From contig NC_091865.1 of NCBI RefSeq assembly GCF_019399895.1, positions 7,817,001 through 7,881,000 of the forward strand: a DNA stretch of 64,000 bases, read 5' to 3'. The position numbers and the translations under genes were made by a program. Positions 1 to 11,200 of the stretch are shown one piece after another. Source of the stretch: Cardiocondyla obscurior (lineage: Eukaryota > Arthropoda > Insecta > Hymenoptera > Formicidae). Every line of letters starts with the position of its first letter. Within the stretch, counting starts at the first letter, position 1. The notes below the pieces were generated by a model. It had not been told where the DNA came from. It searched no databases and saw only the letters and a list, made by a program, of their open reading frames with translations.

Positions 1-288
1 AAACAGTCGAGAAATCCAAACCAGTATATGACTAGTCCACACCCAAACCTGTTCCAATAGCTTAAGAATTGTTCCTTTATATATTTTTGATGAACTTCCA
101 TATTGCCGAATCGTGCTTTTGATTCAATCCAATTTATAACATAACCGTTGACTGCGATTGGTACTTCTAATTTAACGTCTGGAGTCTTGTCATATCCTCG
201 TAATCGTAAGTGTTCTTCGTTACGAAATGCAATTTTTCTTTGTATTAGACAATTTTGAAGCTTGATTTCATATTCTTGTCCTATGCAT
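1..288 (-). CDS. CDIN1: CDIN1 exon 6, nuclease core, truncated by window
   Basis: This exon starts at acceptor TTTTTTTAG and is open to the window edge. It carries the TPD, EVP and ESK motifs of the nuclease core. The final residues of the protein are outside the window. Confidence 0.93.
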
Positions 289-1314
289 CTAAAAAAACAT
301 TTTATGAAGATTAAAGATATATACATATATATATACATATATATTTTTACATACATATAAAGTATATTAATGCATACATGTTTAATAAAAAGTACTTACA
401 TTCCCATTGCATCAGCTATAGGTCCATATAAATCATCATACAATGTACACTGTAACAAAAAACTAAACTTAAAGAATTCTCTTTCATAAGTAGGTAAAAC
501 AATCTTTTAATCTAATGAAATGGAAAATTTTTTTTTAATTGTATTCAATATTGTTTTTAATTATAATTACCAAATAAATTTCATATGCAAGATCCTTATT
601 ATCAATCAAAGTAGTATCCTTAAATAGTTTTGAAACTAAATTTTTTGAAACTGAAATAAAATTTTATACATTTTTAATTTTAAATGCATTAATTTATAGT
701 GCCTACTACTGTATCTATTTACCATTAACTATTACCATTTGCATTATCCCGCATACAGTATTTTTCTAAAATGTTACGTGCTAATAAAGCTGGTGCAGCA
801 TCAATATTTTTTGCTATTCTTAACAGGATTCCTATTGACTCTCCATTTTGTACTGCTTCTAAATAACTGATTTAAAAGAAAAAAGTATTACACACATATA
901 TTAACATTTAAAAAAGAATATTATAAAAGGTAATTATTACAATAATTTTACAAAGATTATTTTACCTGTCATAATAACTTTTGTTGTTCCCAAACAATCT
1001 AACATGGTTAGTTTTCATTTTCTGCTGTATTTCTAAGGACAGGATGCTATACAGTGTATTTGGATGAATACTGTGTAAAAATAATACATCTTATCATTTA
1101 TGTATTTTAAATAATAATTAACGCGAGATAATAGTTGAATTGACGTTTCTAAAAAATAATTATAAAGACTTTTCAGTCGTCATTGATTAACATTTAATTA
1201 AAAAAAATATGCTTACTCATTATACTTTTCCTTCAACATTTTGGCACAGTCTTTTGACAGGCCAGGAAAATTACGGATTGTCAACATTATTTCATTGTAT
1301 ACTTCAATCTTCAT
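1..1314 (-). CDS. CDIN1: CDIN1 (C15orf41-like) predicted nuclease, 3' end cut by window edge
   Basis: This is the homologue of CDAN1-interacting nuclease 1, a predicted PD-(D/E)xK-type nuclease that in vertebrates partners codanin-1 and is linked to congenital dyserythropoietic anaemia type I. I see six minus-strand exons: 1217-1314, 966-1070, 736-866, 571-650, 400-449 and 1-288. All junctions are GT/AG and the phases join without a stop, giving 250 codons. The family is about 280 residues, so roughly 30 C-terminal residues lie off the left edge. The last exon holds the family signature GYDKTPD (residues 186-192), then EVP and WIESKA. D192, E210 and K212 are the likely catalytic triad by analogy with the family. 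The YWNRFG and LVIYWFGF stretches also match the family. The start ATG is at 1312-1314. The identification rests on remembered family sequence, not on a search, but the signature is very specific. Confidence 0.93.
400..449 (-). CDS. CDIN1: CDIN1 exon 5
   Basis: This 50-bp exon lies between TTTTGTTACAG and GTAAGT. It encodes CTLYDDLYGPIADAMG, equivalent to the conserved CxxxDxxYGPxxDxI segment of the family. Confidence 0.88.
571..650 (-). CDS. CDIN1: CDIN1 exon 4
   Basis: This 80-bp exon is flanked by TTTATTTCAG and GTAATT. It encodes KDTTLIDNKDLAYEIYL and ends in phase 0. Confidence 0.85.
736..866 (-). CDS. CDIN1: CDIN1 exon 3
   Basis: This 131-bp exon encodes a stretch starting YLEAVQNGESIG and including APALLARNILEKY, which aligns with the vertebrate region containing APSLMARLILE. 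Acceptor and donor are canonical. Confidence 0.9.
966..1070 (-). CDS. CDIN1: CDIN1 exon 2
   Basis: Acceptor TTTTACACAG and donor GTAAAA flank a 105-bp exon that encodes an N-terminal helical region (IHPNTLYSIL and onward) with no stop in phase. Confidence 0.88.
1217..1314 (-). CDS. CDIN1: CDIN1 exon 1 (start codon)
   Basis: The exon opens with ATG at 1312-1314 (protein begins MKIEVYNEIM) and ends at donor GTAAGC with two bases of a codon left over, which the next exon completes as Asp. Confidence 0.85.
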
Positions 1315-1737
1315 CGTGCACGTCGATTATCATAACCTCAAACCTGGGACCTAATAAAAATCCTAATGGCACGACTTATTATCAAACTATTTTTTTTATC
1401 GTCGATGTGGGATTAAAATCCTTTTGGGTGTATGTACCACTGGTCGCGTTTTGTTCCGGGTCCCGTTACTAGATTCATCTGTATTGTCTCGTCTATAATG
1501 AGAGATCTTTAAGTCGCAAGAACGGTCGTAGCACTTATTTTTGGTCGTAGGCTAGTCATCGTACTTGTAGTCGCTCGCCTCGGTTTTTATCCTTCGATTA
1601 TTTAATGTCAGTAGAATTAAATCTCATATGTTTAATATATTTAAATTTAAATATATAAATAGCTCTAAATCGATATAAAGCTATAATTTGTAAAGATATT
1701 ACAATTAATTACACAATTATTTAAAATATTACTTAGG
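1315..1737. promoter_or_regulatory. Short CDIN1-DNAL1 intergenic spacer
   Basis: These 423 bp must hold the DNAL1 3' UTR and polyadenylation region as well as the CDIN1 promoter and 5' UTR, since both genes read leftward. The part at 1480-1600 is richer in GC than its surroundings, as expected for a promoter. I see no defined core-promoter motif. Confidence 0.4.
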
Positions 1738-1878
1738 CTATTGATCGAGCAAATCATTTGATAAACTATCACTTTTAATCAATTGAATCGGATTTTCTTC
1801 CGTTCGTATTATAGGTTCACCGTCGAGTTTCTCTAAATTTGACAAACGTCGTGCAACCTCAAGTCTCCATTGCTCTAC
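1738..1878 (-). CDS. DNAL1: DNAL1 exon 3, C-terminus and stop
   Basis: Acceptor TTCTTTATAG precedes VEQWRLEVARRLSNLEKLDG. The reading frame ends in TAG at 1738-1740. Confidence 0.92.
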   Translation of the reverse strand, partial: VEQWRLEVARRLSNLEKLDGEPIIRTEENPIQLIKSDSLSNDLLDQ

Positions 1879-4076
1879 CTATAAAGAAAATAATATTAAA
1901 AAGTACATTAATGATCAGATAAAATTTAATCCTCAATTACAATTAAACAAAAACGGTAATTTAATCATACGCTTATATAGGTGGCCAAAGTCAAAATAAA
2001 CCAAATGAATAAATTTGTCAATCCCGGGGTTTCTCGACGCGAAAACTCCAGATACGCTCGAGAAGTATCGTGAGGTTAGGAGGAATAACTCAGTGGCACG
2101 ATCAGAACACCATTTTCCCTCAAATTCCGTGGCCACGCCTTTTTTGTAATGGCTTGCTATCTCTCATTGCCGTAAAATTGGCGGGAACGGTGCTGTGTTA
2201 GTTAATTCCAATAAACTTCGCTACGAGCCGCAACCATCGCCACTGTGGGAGCAAAGCCCTCGAAATTGTTGCTCGTAGCTCAGCTGTGCTCAGCTGATTT
2301 ACGTTCTCGCGTTCTTTTCACTTGGCGCCGCAAGAGTAAAAACTTTTATAAATGAATTTAATTGATATCTGAATGTATATTTAAATATTTAAAGAAGCGA
2401 GAGATGCTGAAGTATCATATAAGGTATACGCACACATCAGTATTTAATTGCCGAAAATTATTAAACGTAAAACAGCTTTCTTTAAAAAAGAATAACGCGT
2501 GCAAGTGCGCGCTTTGTAGTATTCGGTTAATATTAAAAATCGGAATAAATTAAAGACGCGCGAGTATGTAATAGCCATCGACACATTCGCGTCAGTTTTA
2601 TGCGACGCGGCACAAACAAACTACCCTCCTCGAACCCCTTGAACCCTGTGTGTCGACATCCAATACTTGATACATAGAGGTGTGCTGCAACTCCAACGGT
2701 ACAAGCACTTTCCAAACACAATTTTCGCACGCTCCCGTTTGTTTGATTTTCAAATGTAAAATTACCGCTAATATTGCAAAACACTGCTTATCTTTTATCT
2801 CCATTTGTTCTACTATTTCGTGAGTTATCAAAAGTACTATAGAATTTTTCTGTATATTTTTCTAATTTACTTTCATTATTTTTCTAACGTATATTAAATA
2901 ATTTAAAAAGTAAGTGCTTTTCTTTAAAACGTTATATGTGTAAGAAAGGAATGTTATATTTCACTATTTACCGTAATATATTGATGTAATAAATACCTCA
3001 AGACTTTCATACAACGGATTACCGACGAAAACCAAATCTCGAAGATTTGCGAGCTCTTGCAGCCTCGCGAATTCATTCCACTCTCGTACCAAGTTGTTAG
3101 ACATGTAAAGTACTCGAAGGTTTTTCATCATCTGAATACCTTTCATCTTCTCAATGCAGTTGTAAGAAATCCAAAGCTCTTCGAGAGTGTCGCCTAAAGG
3201 TTCAAGACCAGCGAAGCCCTTGATTAAATTACGACCTAATGACAAGATCTTTAAATTTTTTATAGTCCCAACGCCTACAACAAAGAAATAGTGCCAAGTG
3301 ATTTCAAGTGCTACAACACGTTAAGATAATCCAGAAACTGGCACGGAAAGAAGGAAGGAAGGAAGGAAGGAAGGAAGGATGGATGGAAAACAGCCTACCC
3401 TAACTTAACTGAAAGCTACAAATGTAAGTAAACCGACAACACACTGTCGATCGTATATTACTCAATTATAATTATCATATAGGAATTATTATAATTAATT
3501 AATGTCCCCAATTTATAATGACGCGCGCGAATTGGAATATTTTGAAAAATAGCGCACGCGAAGCGTGCGGATGGTTTGTTCCAGTTTTATATAAATATAT
3601 AAAACCGCTTTTTTTTTTTTTTTACGAGATAAAAAAAAAGTAATAAGAGACCTCTGATTTTTATAAATTTTGTCCAAAAATATATATACGTAAATTGATA
3701 TCTAAATATATCGGTTAACTGCATAATAATACTATTTATTATAAATATTAATAATAATTATTTAACAAAATGTTCGTATCGTGTTATACAATTGTCTGCA
3801 ACATTTTTTCTACAAACTGCCGTAATAGAATTGGATTTAAAATTCTTTCACCGTTTCGCGATACATTAAATTTTTACCTGCAATCTTTTCAATCATGTTT
3901 GTCGATAGAGAGAGCTTTTCACAGTTTACTAAGCTTGCCAGTGCATTGTCCATTTTTTCCATTGGTGGCCATTGGAAGCTTAAATTTACTTCTGTTGCCG
4001 TAGCTGCGTTTAGTTGATTCTCTTCTTCCCATCTCCGTATAGCTTCTTTGCAAGTAGTTGGCTTCGCAGATGCCAT
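1738..4076 (-). CDS. DNAL1: Axonemal dynein light chain 1 (LRR type)
   Basis: Three exons (3878-4076, 2997-3274, 1738-1878) join in phase into 618 bp, 205 residues plus TAG. The family is about 190 residues, so the gene is complete. DNAL1 is an SDS22-like leucine-rich-repeat protein that binds the motor domain of the outer-arm dynein gamma heavy chain and tubulin in cilia and flagella. In insects this points to sperm tails and chordotonal neurons. Diagnostic stretches are EAIRRWEEEN near the N-terminus, NCEKLSLSTNMIEKI, the LRR segment GDTLEELWISYNCIEKMKGI, RVLYMSNNLV and LRDLVFVGNPL, then the C-terminal LEKLDGEP equivalent to KLKKLDGTP. The ATG at 4074-4076 gives the family N-terminus (MASAKPTTCKEAI). 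The tail after the LRR cap (KSDSLSNDLLDQ) is less acidic than in vertebrates. Confidence is very high. Confidence 0.97.
1879..2996. other. DNAL1 intron 2 with a GC-rich stretch
   Basis: This 1.1-kb intron includes an unusually GC-rich part at about 2020-2340 and another at 2580-2800. No exon with conserved coding could be found. The stretch could be an embedded promoter or a degenerate transposon; nothing more can be said. Confidence 0.35.
2997..3274 (-). CDS. DNAL1: DNAL1 exon 2, main LRR exon
   Basis: Acceptor TTTGTTGTAG precedes 278 bp that encode most of the leucine-rich repeats (LKILSLGRN through VFVGNPLYESLE). The donor is GTATTT. Confidence 0.96.
3350..3386. repeat. (GGAA)n microsatellite
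   Basis: About nine GGAA/GGAT units in tandem inside DNAL1 intron 1. Confidence 0.95.
3878..4076 (-). CDS. DNAL1: DNAL1 exon 1
   Basis: The exon opens with the ATG and ends at donor GTAAAA after the first base of a glycine codon. It contains PPMEKMDNALASL and NCEKLSLSTN. Confidence 0.95.
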
Positions 4077-4113
4077 GATAAACCGTAATAATATATCTTC
4101 CCGACGTCGACAT

Positions 4114-7100
4114 AAATTTTGAAAGTATTTAATTTTTTTAGTCGCTTGTTTTATTCGTATTAAATTATTATAAAATACTGGGCAATATTACATATTGTTA
4201 CGCCCGGCAGAACATGCGTTTGTGCAGTAATAATAATTCAATAAAAATAATATAATAGAATAATTAGTACGATCAATGTATAAACACACAAAAAAAAAAC
4301 GTAATTAATAACGCGGCCAAATATTTCGTTAGCTAATTACGTCATTGATCAAAGTAGCATTGTAATAATAACGGTGCTACCAATAATTAACGCTGAAAAT
4401 ATTTTACCAATATCCGCGCTTAATTTCTACAGTATTACATTATCATCTTTTATCAAATGAGTTAACAATATTAAATATATTATTAAACAGCACACTAGAA
4501 GTAACGCGTTTGCATGCACAAACGAATAAAAAATTGAATCGTAAAAGAAAGTTTTCAACACATGCAATTATTCTACATTCTATGCAGCAGTACATTATTT
4601 TATCTGTAACGTATAAATATATCAAACTACCTCGTCTGCGTGTATATAATTATCGAGAATGTAACAATACGAATATTTCCTTCTTTTTTTTTTAATTTGC
4701 ATTCACATATTTATATACATATATACGTATATAAATTGAAAGTGAAGAGTTATGAATAAAAGTCAGCGGTCGATCCAATACACTTAATACTCTTCATCGC
4801 CAGTCCGTCAAGTGCCACAATGTCCAGGTATCACCCCATGCCTCGTAACTATCACGTAGACGTACCATCTGAGGTTACAAGAACCGAGCACTTGGTATTA
4901 CTTGTTTTCTCTGGTTGCATGGCAATCTGCCACGGTCAGAGGTTTGCAATATCCGGCACCAAGCAAAATAATCGATGCATAAAGCGCATGCGTCTGGAGC
5001 GAGTATTTGTTAACCAGGTGTCTTAATACTAATGATTTACGATACGTATTAACGCGGTAAAGAAACAAACGGGATCCAAAAAAGACACGCGCCAGACGTA
5101 TACGTCCGATAAGCGATGACGCGCATTGATTCTTAAGCGCGCTCGAAGAAGCGGCGTTAATGAAAATTCCGGGAACAACAAAGGCAGTCTAGCCCGTTTT
5201 TAAATCTACGCCTGCACGTTAATAGATTAGCATTTACGATTAAAGCCGCAGTAGCAAAGGTTGAAAAACGAACGGTATTGGCATCAATTTACGTGTCGCA
5301 ATCAGGCAAGTTAAATAAACTTCTATCTACATCACAATGTCGAAAGTAAAAATTTTTCTCAGCATTTTATTATCCAAAAAATGATTGGCAGTATTGTCAC
5401 GTTACGTATTACAACGAGCAGACACAACGACACTTCAATAACGACCAATAAGTTACATTCATTGTTTTTTGGGAGATACTAATAGCACGAACCAATAGGA
5501 TTATCGGCGGTGTAACGTTAAGTAATGAAATATGCAATTTGACGGAAGTCAACTTGTTATTGTAACGTTAATTTCAGTGAGTTTTAAAATAAGATCTGCT
5601 AGCTTGTATATTTTCGAGAGGAGAAGTTATACCACCGACAGCGCACAGTGAGGCGATTTCACAGGTAACACGATGAATCAACAACAAATAAATATATCGG
5701 TAATATACATATAATAATAGATTATACAGTGTGATATTCATGGGGCTTACACTGAGTTAGCTTAAATTACAAAAATACGCAAAGGCACTTGGTAAAAATC
5801 TTCGGCTTCTCGGCTAATAGAAACATTTCGGGATAGATCCTTAAACTCAAAGTTTACACATCGTACTACGTCGCAACTCGTATTGGCTGCTACGATCGAA
5901 TTAAATCGCACGACGACGATAACGAAGAATGCCGGTAGAAGACTTGTTGAGTTTTATTCGGACTGTCAAGAGTCATGGTACGTCTCGAAATACACGTGTA
6001 ACGCAACGGGAGAAAGGAAGTCCGTAATTTACTACTATAATCCGAAACGTTAACTTTTTGTATACATAGCCTAGGGACAATAAAACATTCACACGAGTAG
6101 GGCAAAAGTTGCACGTCATTCGCGCATTGTTCCCGTTAAGTAGGTGTATAGAGAGCTCTACGCACTCAGATTTTACGCTACATTCGTATAATTCGGATAA
6201 ACAGGCATAGAGATCGCAGAAAATAGACAACTTTTATAGACACTCTCTTTAAAAATTCGAAAAGAATATCTCTTCTCAGAAGACGTTATCTAACGTTGCA
6301 CCCACAACGTGCGTGCGAGGAAAACACGCGACACGATAGGATTTCATATCCATTACGGCAAAGTATTGCGCGCAAAGTGCCGTAAAAACTACGTACTAGG
6401 TATGTATATCAATTAATATCGATATCACGCATATCAGTATAAAATAATGGATTAAAAAATAATTCATAGGATAGTCGATTTAAAGAATTTACAGAGTCGG
6501 ACCTCGAGCCACTAATTAAAACTTACTCGATACGCGATTGTATAATAACGTTTAACGTATCTGGAATTAACATACGTAATCGATGTCTACCTCTTGAGAC
6601 GTAGATGATAAAAATTATGCACGCACGCGCGACGTACAGATTCGTTCAATAGCGTAGGAAACATTTTAGCAACATATAATAGGCAGCTTTACCCTATATA
6701 TATATATATATATATATAGAATTTTTTTTTTAATTGTAACAAACACGTTAGATAGCAAAGTAACCTTATGATTTTTATTTACAACTTAATGTCAAGTAAC
6801 ATTAGCGTATTGCATCAAGTTGGCCTTACATATGATAATGGGCTGCGGAGAGTCCGTTGGAACGCGAAAAATTAACGATACCAGCAATCCAAGCGAATTT
6901 AGCGATAAGAAAATAACGGCGGTATTTCATTATCAACGCCGTCACCTAACGAAATCGACATTCATCAACGAGAGGATTGAGGATGCACGTCCATACACGT
7001 TGGATATACTTTTATATAGATTAGCTTGCAGGAGTATACAATTATACGTGAATTTCGCATGTACATATATTAATTCGAACGGTTCATTAGCTTCATCGTA

Positions 7101-7999
7101 CATTATAAACCGCGAATTTAATAGTAATTAATTCACGCCGTGATTCAATTAAAATCTTTTTCTTATCGTCACGTTTGATTTGAACTTTTGATTGTATTAT
7201 TAAGAACCGCCGGATTCAGCACCATGTATAATTACATAAAGCTAGACACGCATCAACGTGTAACGCCTATTTTGCTGGAGCTTTTTTTTTAACGAGTAAC
7301 GCAGAATATTCAACAAAAAAATGAGATATAAGAGCAGAAACGAGTAACAAAACTTGTCAGAGTTAATTACTTTAAATTCAAAATTATATAAATTCTATAA
7401 AATTGAATGCAATTTATTACAAGCAGTCTGAATACCGAACTTTGCTTGAATAACGACTTTAATGAATAATTTAATAGTACTACTTAATCTTTCAAAAGAA
7501 GGGAGGACGAAGTTTATGTTACGAGAAAGTTACTATAAAGCATCGCTCACACCTGAGACTGAAAGGGTTAATCACTCACATTTCTCACAAGATAATTCTA
7601 GTTAAACGAGCGTGGAATCGAGCGACATTTTATCCTTTCCAAATACCGTGCGCGTTAATTTTCACTAATTGGCACTTTGTTAACCCGATGCTAATTGTAT
7701 CCATTTTGGTCCACGGACCAACTCGCCTCTTCTATAGGATTACGAGGTGCTCTCGTAACCGCTATCAATAGCGAAGACTTGACACTTTATTCTAAACTTT
7801 AACCTACATAATGTTGATTTAAAGACCCATTCGTTTTGCACATTCACACCACATTCTCGCAATTCCTTTCCGACGCGCAAAATTTTGTTCTGTTGTGTTC
7901 GAATAAAATTCTCGCGTCAAGAAAAGAAGTTTCTCATTTCGTACTTACGTACTAATAAAACAGGAGTCGCGTCCGGATAGGTTTTCTTGTCGCGGTGTC
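4114..7999. other. RGK 3' flank and DNAL1 upstream region, no gene seen
   Basis: This stretch of almost 4 kb separates the RGK stop codon from the DNAL1 start. Both genes read leftward, so the right part must contain the RGK 3' UTR and the left part the DNAL1 promoter. Open frames here are short and show no recognisable protein. A (TA)n run lies at 6695-6718. I could not fix a polyadenylation site with confidence. Confidence 0.5.
6695..6718. repeat. (TA)n microsatellite
   Basis: Twelve TA units lie in the RGK 3' flank. Confidence 0.9.
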
Positions 8000-8280
8000 T
8001 TAAAGTACGTGGAGGTTCTCGCAATTTTTAAATTTGCTATCTTCTTTGCCGAACAGCCAAGTCAGCATCTGCCTCGCTTTCATGCTGGCCCTCACGACGC
8101 CTCTGGATTTGTACCAATGTGCACTACCTTCACTGCTACCACGATTCTCCTGGTTAGCCTGGACCACCTTTAAACGGATCTGATTGAGTATGCCAACCAA
8201 AAGCTCGTCGACGTTGTGATTGATGCCCACGGACACTTCAATAAACTTCGCGCGGTAAGTACACGCCAAGCATTTCCCAT
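8000..8280 (-). CDS. RGK: RGK coding exon 6, C-terminus
   Basis: Acceptor TTCGTTGTAG precedes DGKCLACTYRAKFIEVSVGI, NHNVDELLVGILNQIRLK, a basic linker and the terminal NCENLHVL followed by TAA. Confidence 0.95.
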
Positions 8281-11200
8281 CTACAACGAACAGTTAAAAA
8301 GTTCGGAATAAAAATCCACAATTGAGATAAACAAGTGTATAAATTGTTGTTTAAACCTTCCTCGGTATCTTTGCGAAAAATGAGCACGGCAATAACAATG
8401 AAAAAATTTTTACACTGCGAAATAAATACGTTGAAGCATACGATTTTGTAACTGTAACTTCCTTGAACTTAAAACGTCATATTACGATAATAATGCAAAG
8501 TTTTTATTTATAATTTAACATTTATAAAAGTTTCACGTTTATAAAAAATTAAAAAAATTAATTATCTAAGATTGGCGATGTGTACCATGCACATATGGAT
8601 ATGGTAAGCTTATTTTTATTTTAGAATTTGCCTAATGTACCATATCTTATGTGTGACGTTCAGTTTTATAAAGTGTGACAAAATCGTCTAGCCACAAAAA
8701 AATATGTAAAAAGAAAAAATGTTCCGCCTTTCTCTTACCCTGAGGCGAAACCACTCTTGAACGAACCAAATCGACCTTGTTCCCGACCAGAATAGCTGGT
8801 CTACCACGAAGAAGATCTTGATCATGAAGTCGAGCGAGATATTCTTCGGCCCTTTGAAAGGAAGCCTTGTCGATTACTGAATACATTACGACGTAAGCGT
8901 CTGGCAATGGCATTTTTTCCATTTCGGTCTGTAAAATTGATATTAATTCGGTGTAAATTTGATATTAAATTTATTAATTAAAAAAAGCAAAAATATATAT
9001 ACAATATATAAATAAAATGTATTCAATATATGTTGTAGCATTTTATAGAAAAGCAATTCTGTTTCTTTACCTTAAAATTAGTAATGTTTAGAAATTTAAG
9101 CTCGCTTTCTTCACCGTTCAACATCACAAAAACAGATTGCTCACTCGGCACATCTGGAATAAAATAAAAAAAAATAACAATTATTATATAAATCCTTTTA
9201 AAAAGATTATTTTTTCCCAATAAATAATTTAATAATATAAATTCTTTCTATTCAATTTTTTAATAAACTAGACGTGAACGAATCGCTTCGCGGACGATAT
9301 TTTCTCTTGCTTTTTCTACGTTAATAAAGAATTACTTTACATTTAATAATTTTCACCAATAAACTATATATGGATGTAATTCGATTCGATCTATCACGGT
9401 TTTTCAAAAATAGGATTTAAATTTAATTTTAATTAAATTTAATTTTTTAATATAATGTAAAAAATGTTGTTAGGTTATATGTATATACATATAAAGTACA
9501 AATAATTGAATATCGCAACAACAATACCGTACATGTCCATCAATTAAAAACTTGCGCTTTGACACATTAAAGTAAATATTTGACATAATTAATATTCGAT
9601 CTTTAAATTCCTTTATAACATATTAACCGGCGCAAAAGTTAGATACATAAAAAAAAGTAAACAGGCGAGCGAAATGAACACCGGCTGACCACCGTACTGT
9701 CAGCTGTGTCTGCGCGTCTCGTCGTATGCCTCAGCCAGAGCCACCAGAGGGCCCAAATATGGTGTTCACTGCGGCAACGTCGAGTACGGCGACGCATCGC
9801 GGAGGTGTCGCGAGTGCGAAAAACGCAGTTGGTAGTACGAAAAGTTAGTGGCTGAATTGTTTGCTCAGGAACTTGATCGAAGCAGGCCGCGTAATTCACG
9901 AATATCGCGACGCATCCACCGATTGTAAGTTCGTAACATATTAATATATATATAGTACTTAATGTAATAATCGGCATACATAATTAATTTTAACGCGCAA
10001 AGTGCGAAGCGCTCGAGAGAGACACGCAGAAGCTAGCGCGCGAACGGAGCGTACGTGACTCGCGCGGATTATCGTCACGTCGTCACTTTAATATTCGCCT
10101 GCCGGCAGTCGGGCACATTGTGGAGCTTTTAGAAGTAATTATATATATTCTTTTATAATGCAGAAAATTCGTCCGCCCGAACGAAGTGCTCAGAGGAAAG
10201 CAACCGAGCAGCGTACGTGACTCGCGCACTATCGACACGTCGCGTCGTCACAGTGGTCTTCATCTCTCGGCAGCTGAGAATGTCGCGAAGCGTCGAAAAA
10301 TAGCTACGTTTTGGTGAACGCAGATGCCAGCCGATGCAAATTATCTCCCGCAATCAACGATCTTTGGACGGTGATTAGCCACGAGTCGAATACTTGGGAG
10401 ACAATACTGTGACAACGTAAGTATTTATTAATTTTCATTTCTCGATATATAACAATGCATTTCTATTACATGGCGACAACCTAGTTTTTTATAATAAAGA
10501 TATTTCCTCTCACGCGTATACCTCGTCGTGGTAAATGGAATATTCATATCTTATTTATGGAAATTCTTTTTTTTATTTAGGTGAAAATTTTCCTCTGCGA
10601 GGAAAAAGAACTTCACCTAACTTCCCGAGAGGAGGAGAAAACCTCGAAGAGGCATTCTTTTTCGACGAACAATCGTTGGGTAATAATAATTATTTTTATT
10701 AAATTAACGTTTTTTTCTACGCACGTAAAAATTATTTTGTTCCTCAACAGTTAACATTATTTCGAATGCTCGTTTATTTAATTTTCGTATTTTTATGTTA
10801 CAGATTATCGTAACATATTCCAGATCAAATAGTATGTATGTACATAACATATGTATGTATGTATGTACATAAACAGAAATCAGTGGCTTTCGGTCGGGCG
10901 AGTAGGCTCGTGCGATGTTCCCCCACCACTCCGACGTTCTTCAGCCGGCAGGCGAACATACAACACGTGCGCAGCAGGTCAAGCTGGTCGAGCGTATCTT
11001 CGTACATACAACGTCGAAAAGTAAGTTGAACTTGTCGTATACTGAAAGGTAGATATCGCGTTTGCTGTGGCGATGACGACTAGCGTACGTGACCTTAACG
11101 TGGTGTGCGTCGATTCTCACACGAAACCCATAGTTAATACACTGCGAAGTCCGGCCGCTGAGAACCACCGAGAATTGAGAGAGAACAGTCCCATTACTTC

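Noticed and set aside
6820..7131. Plus-strand open frame of 103 codons
   Set aside because: It lies in the probable RGK 3' UTR on the opposite strand and shows no domain or coding bias.
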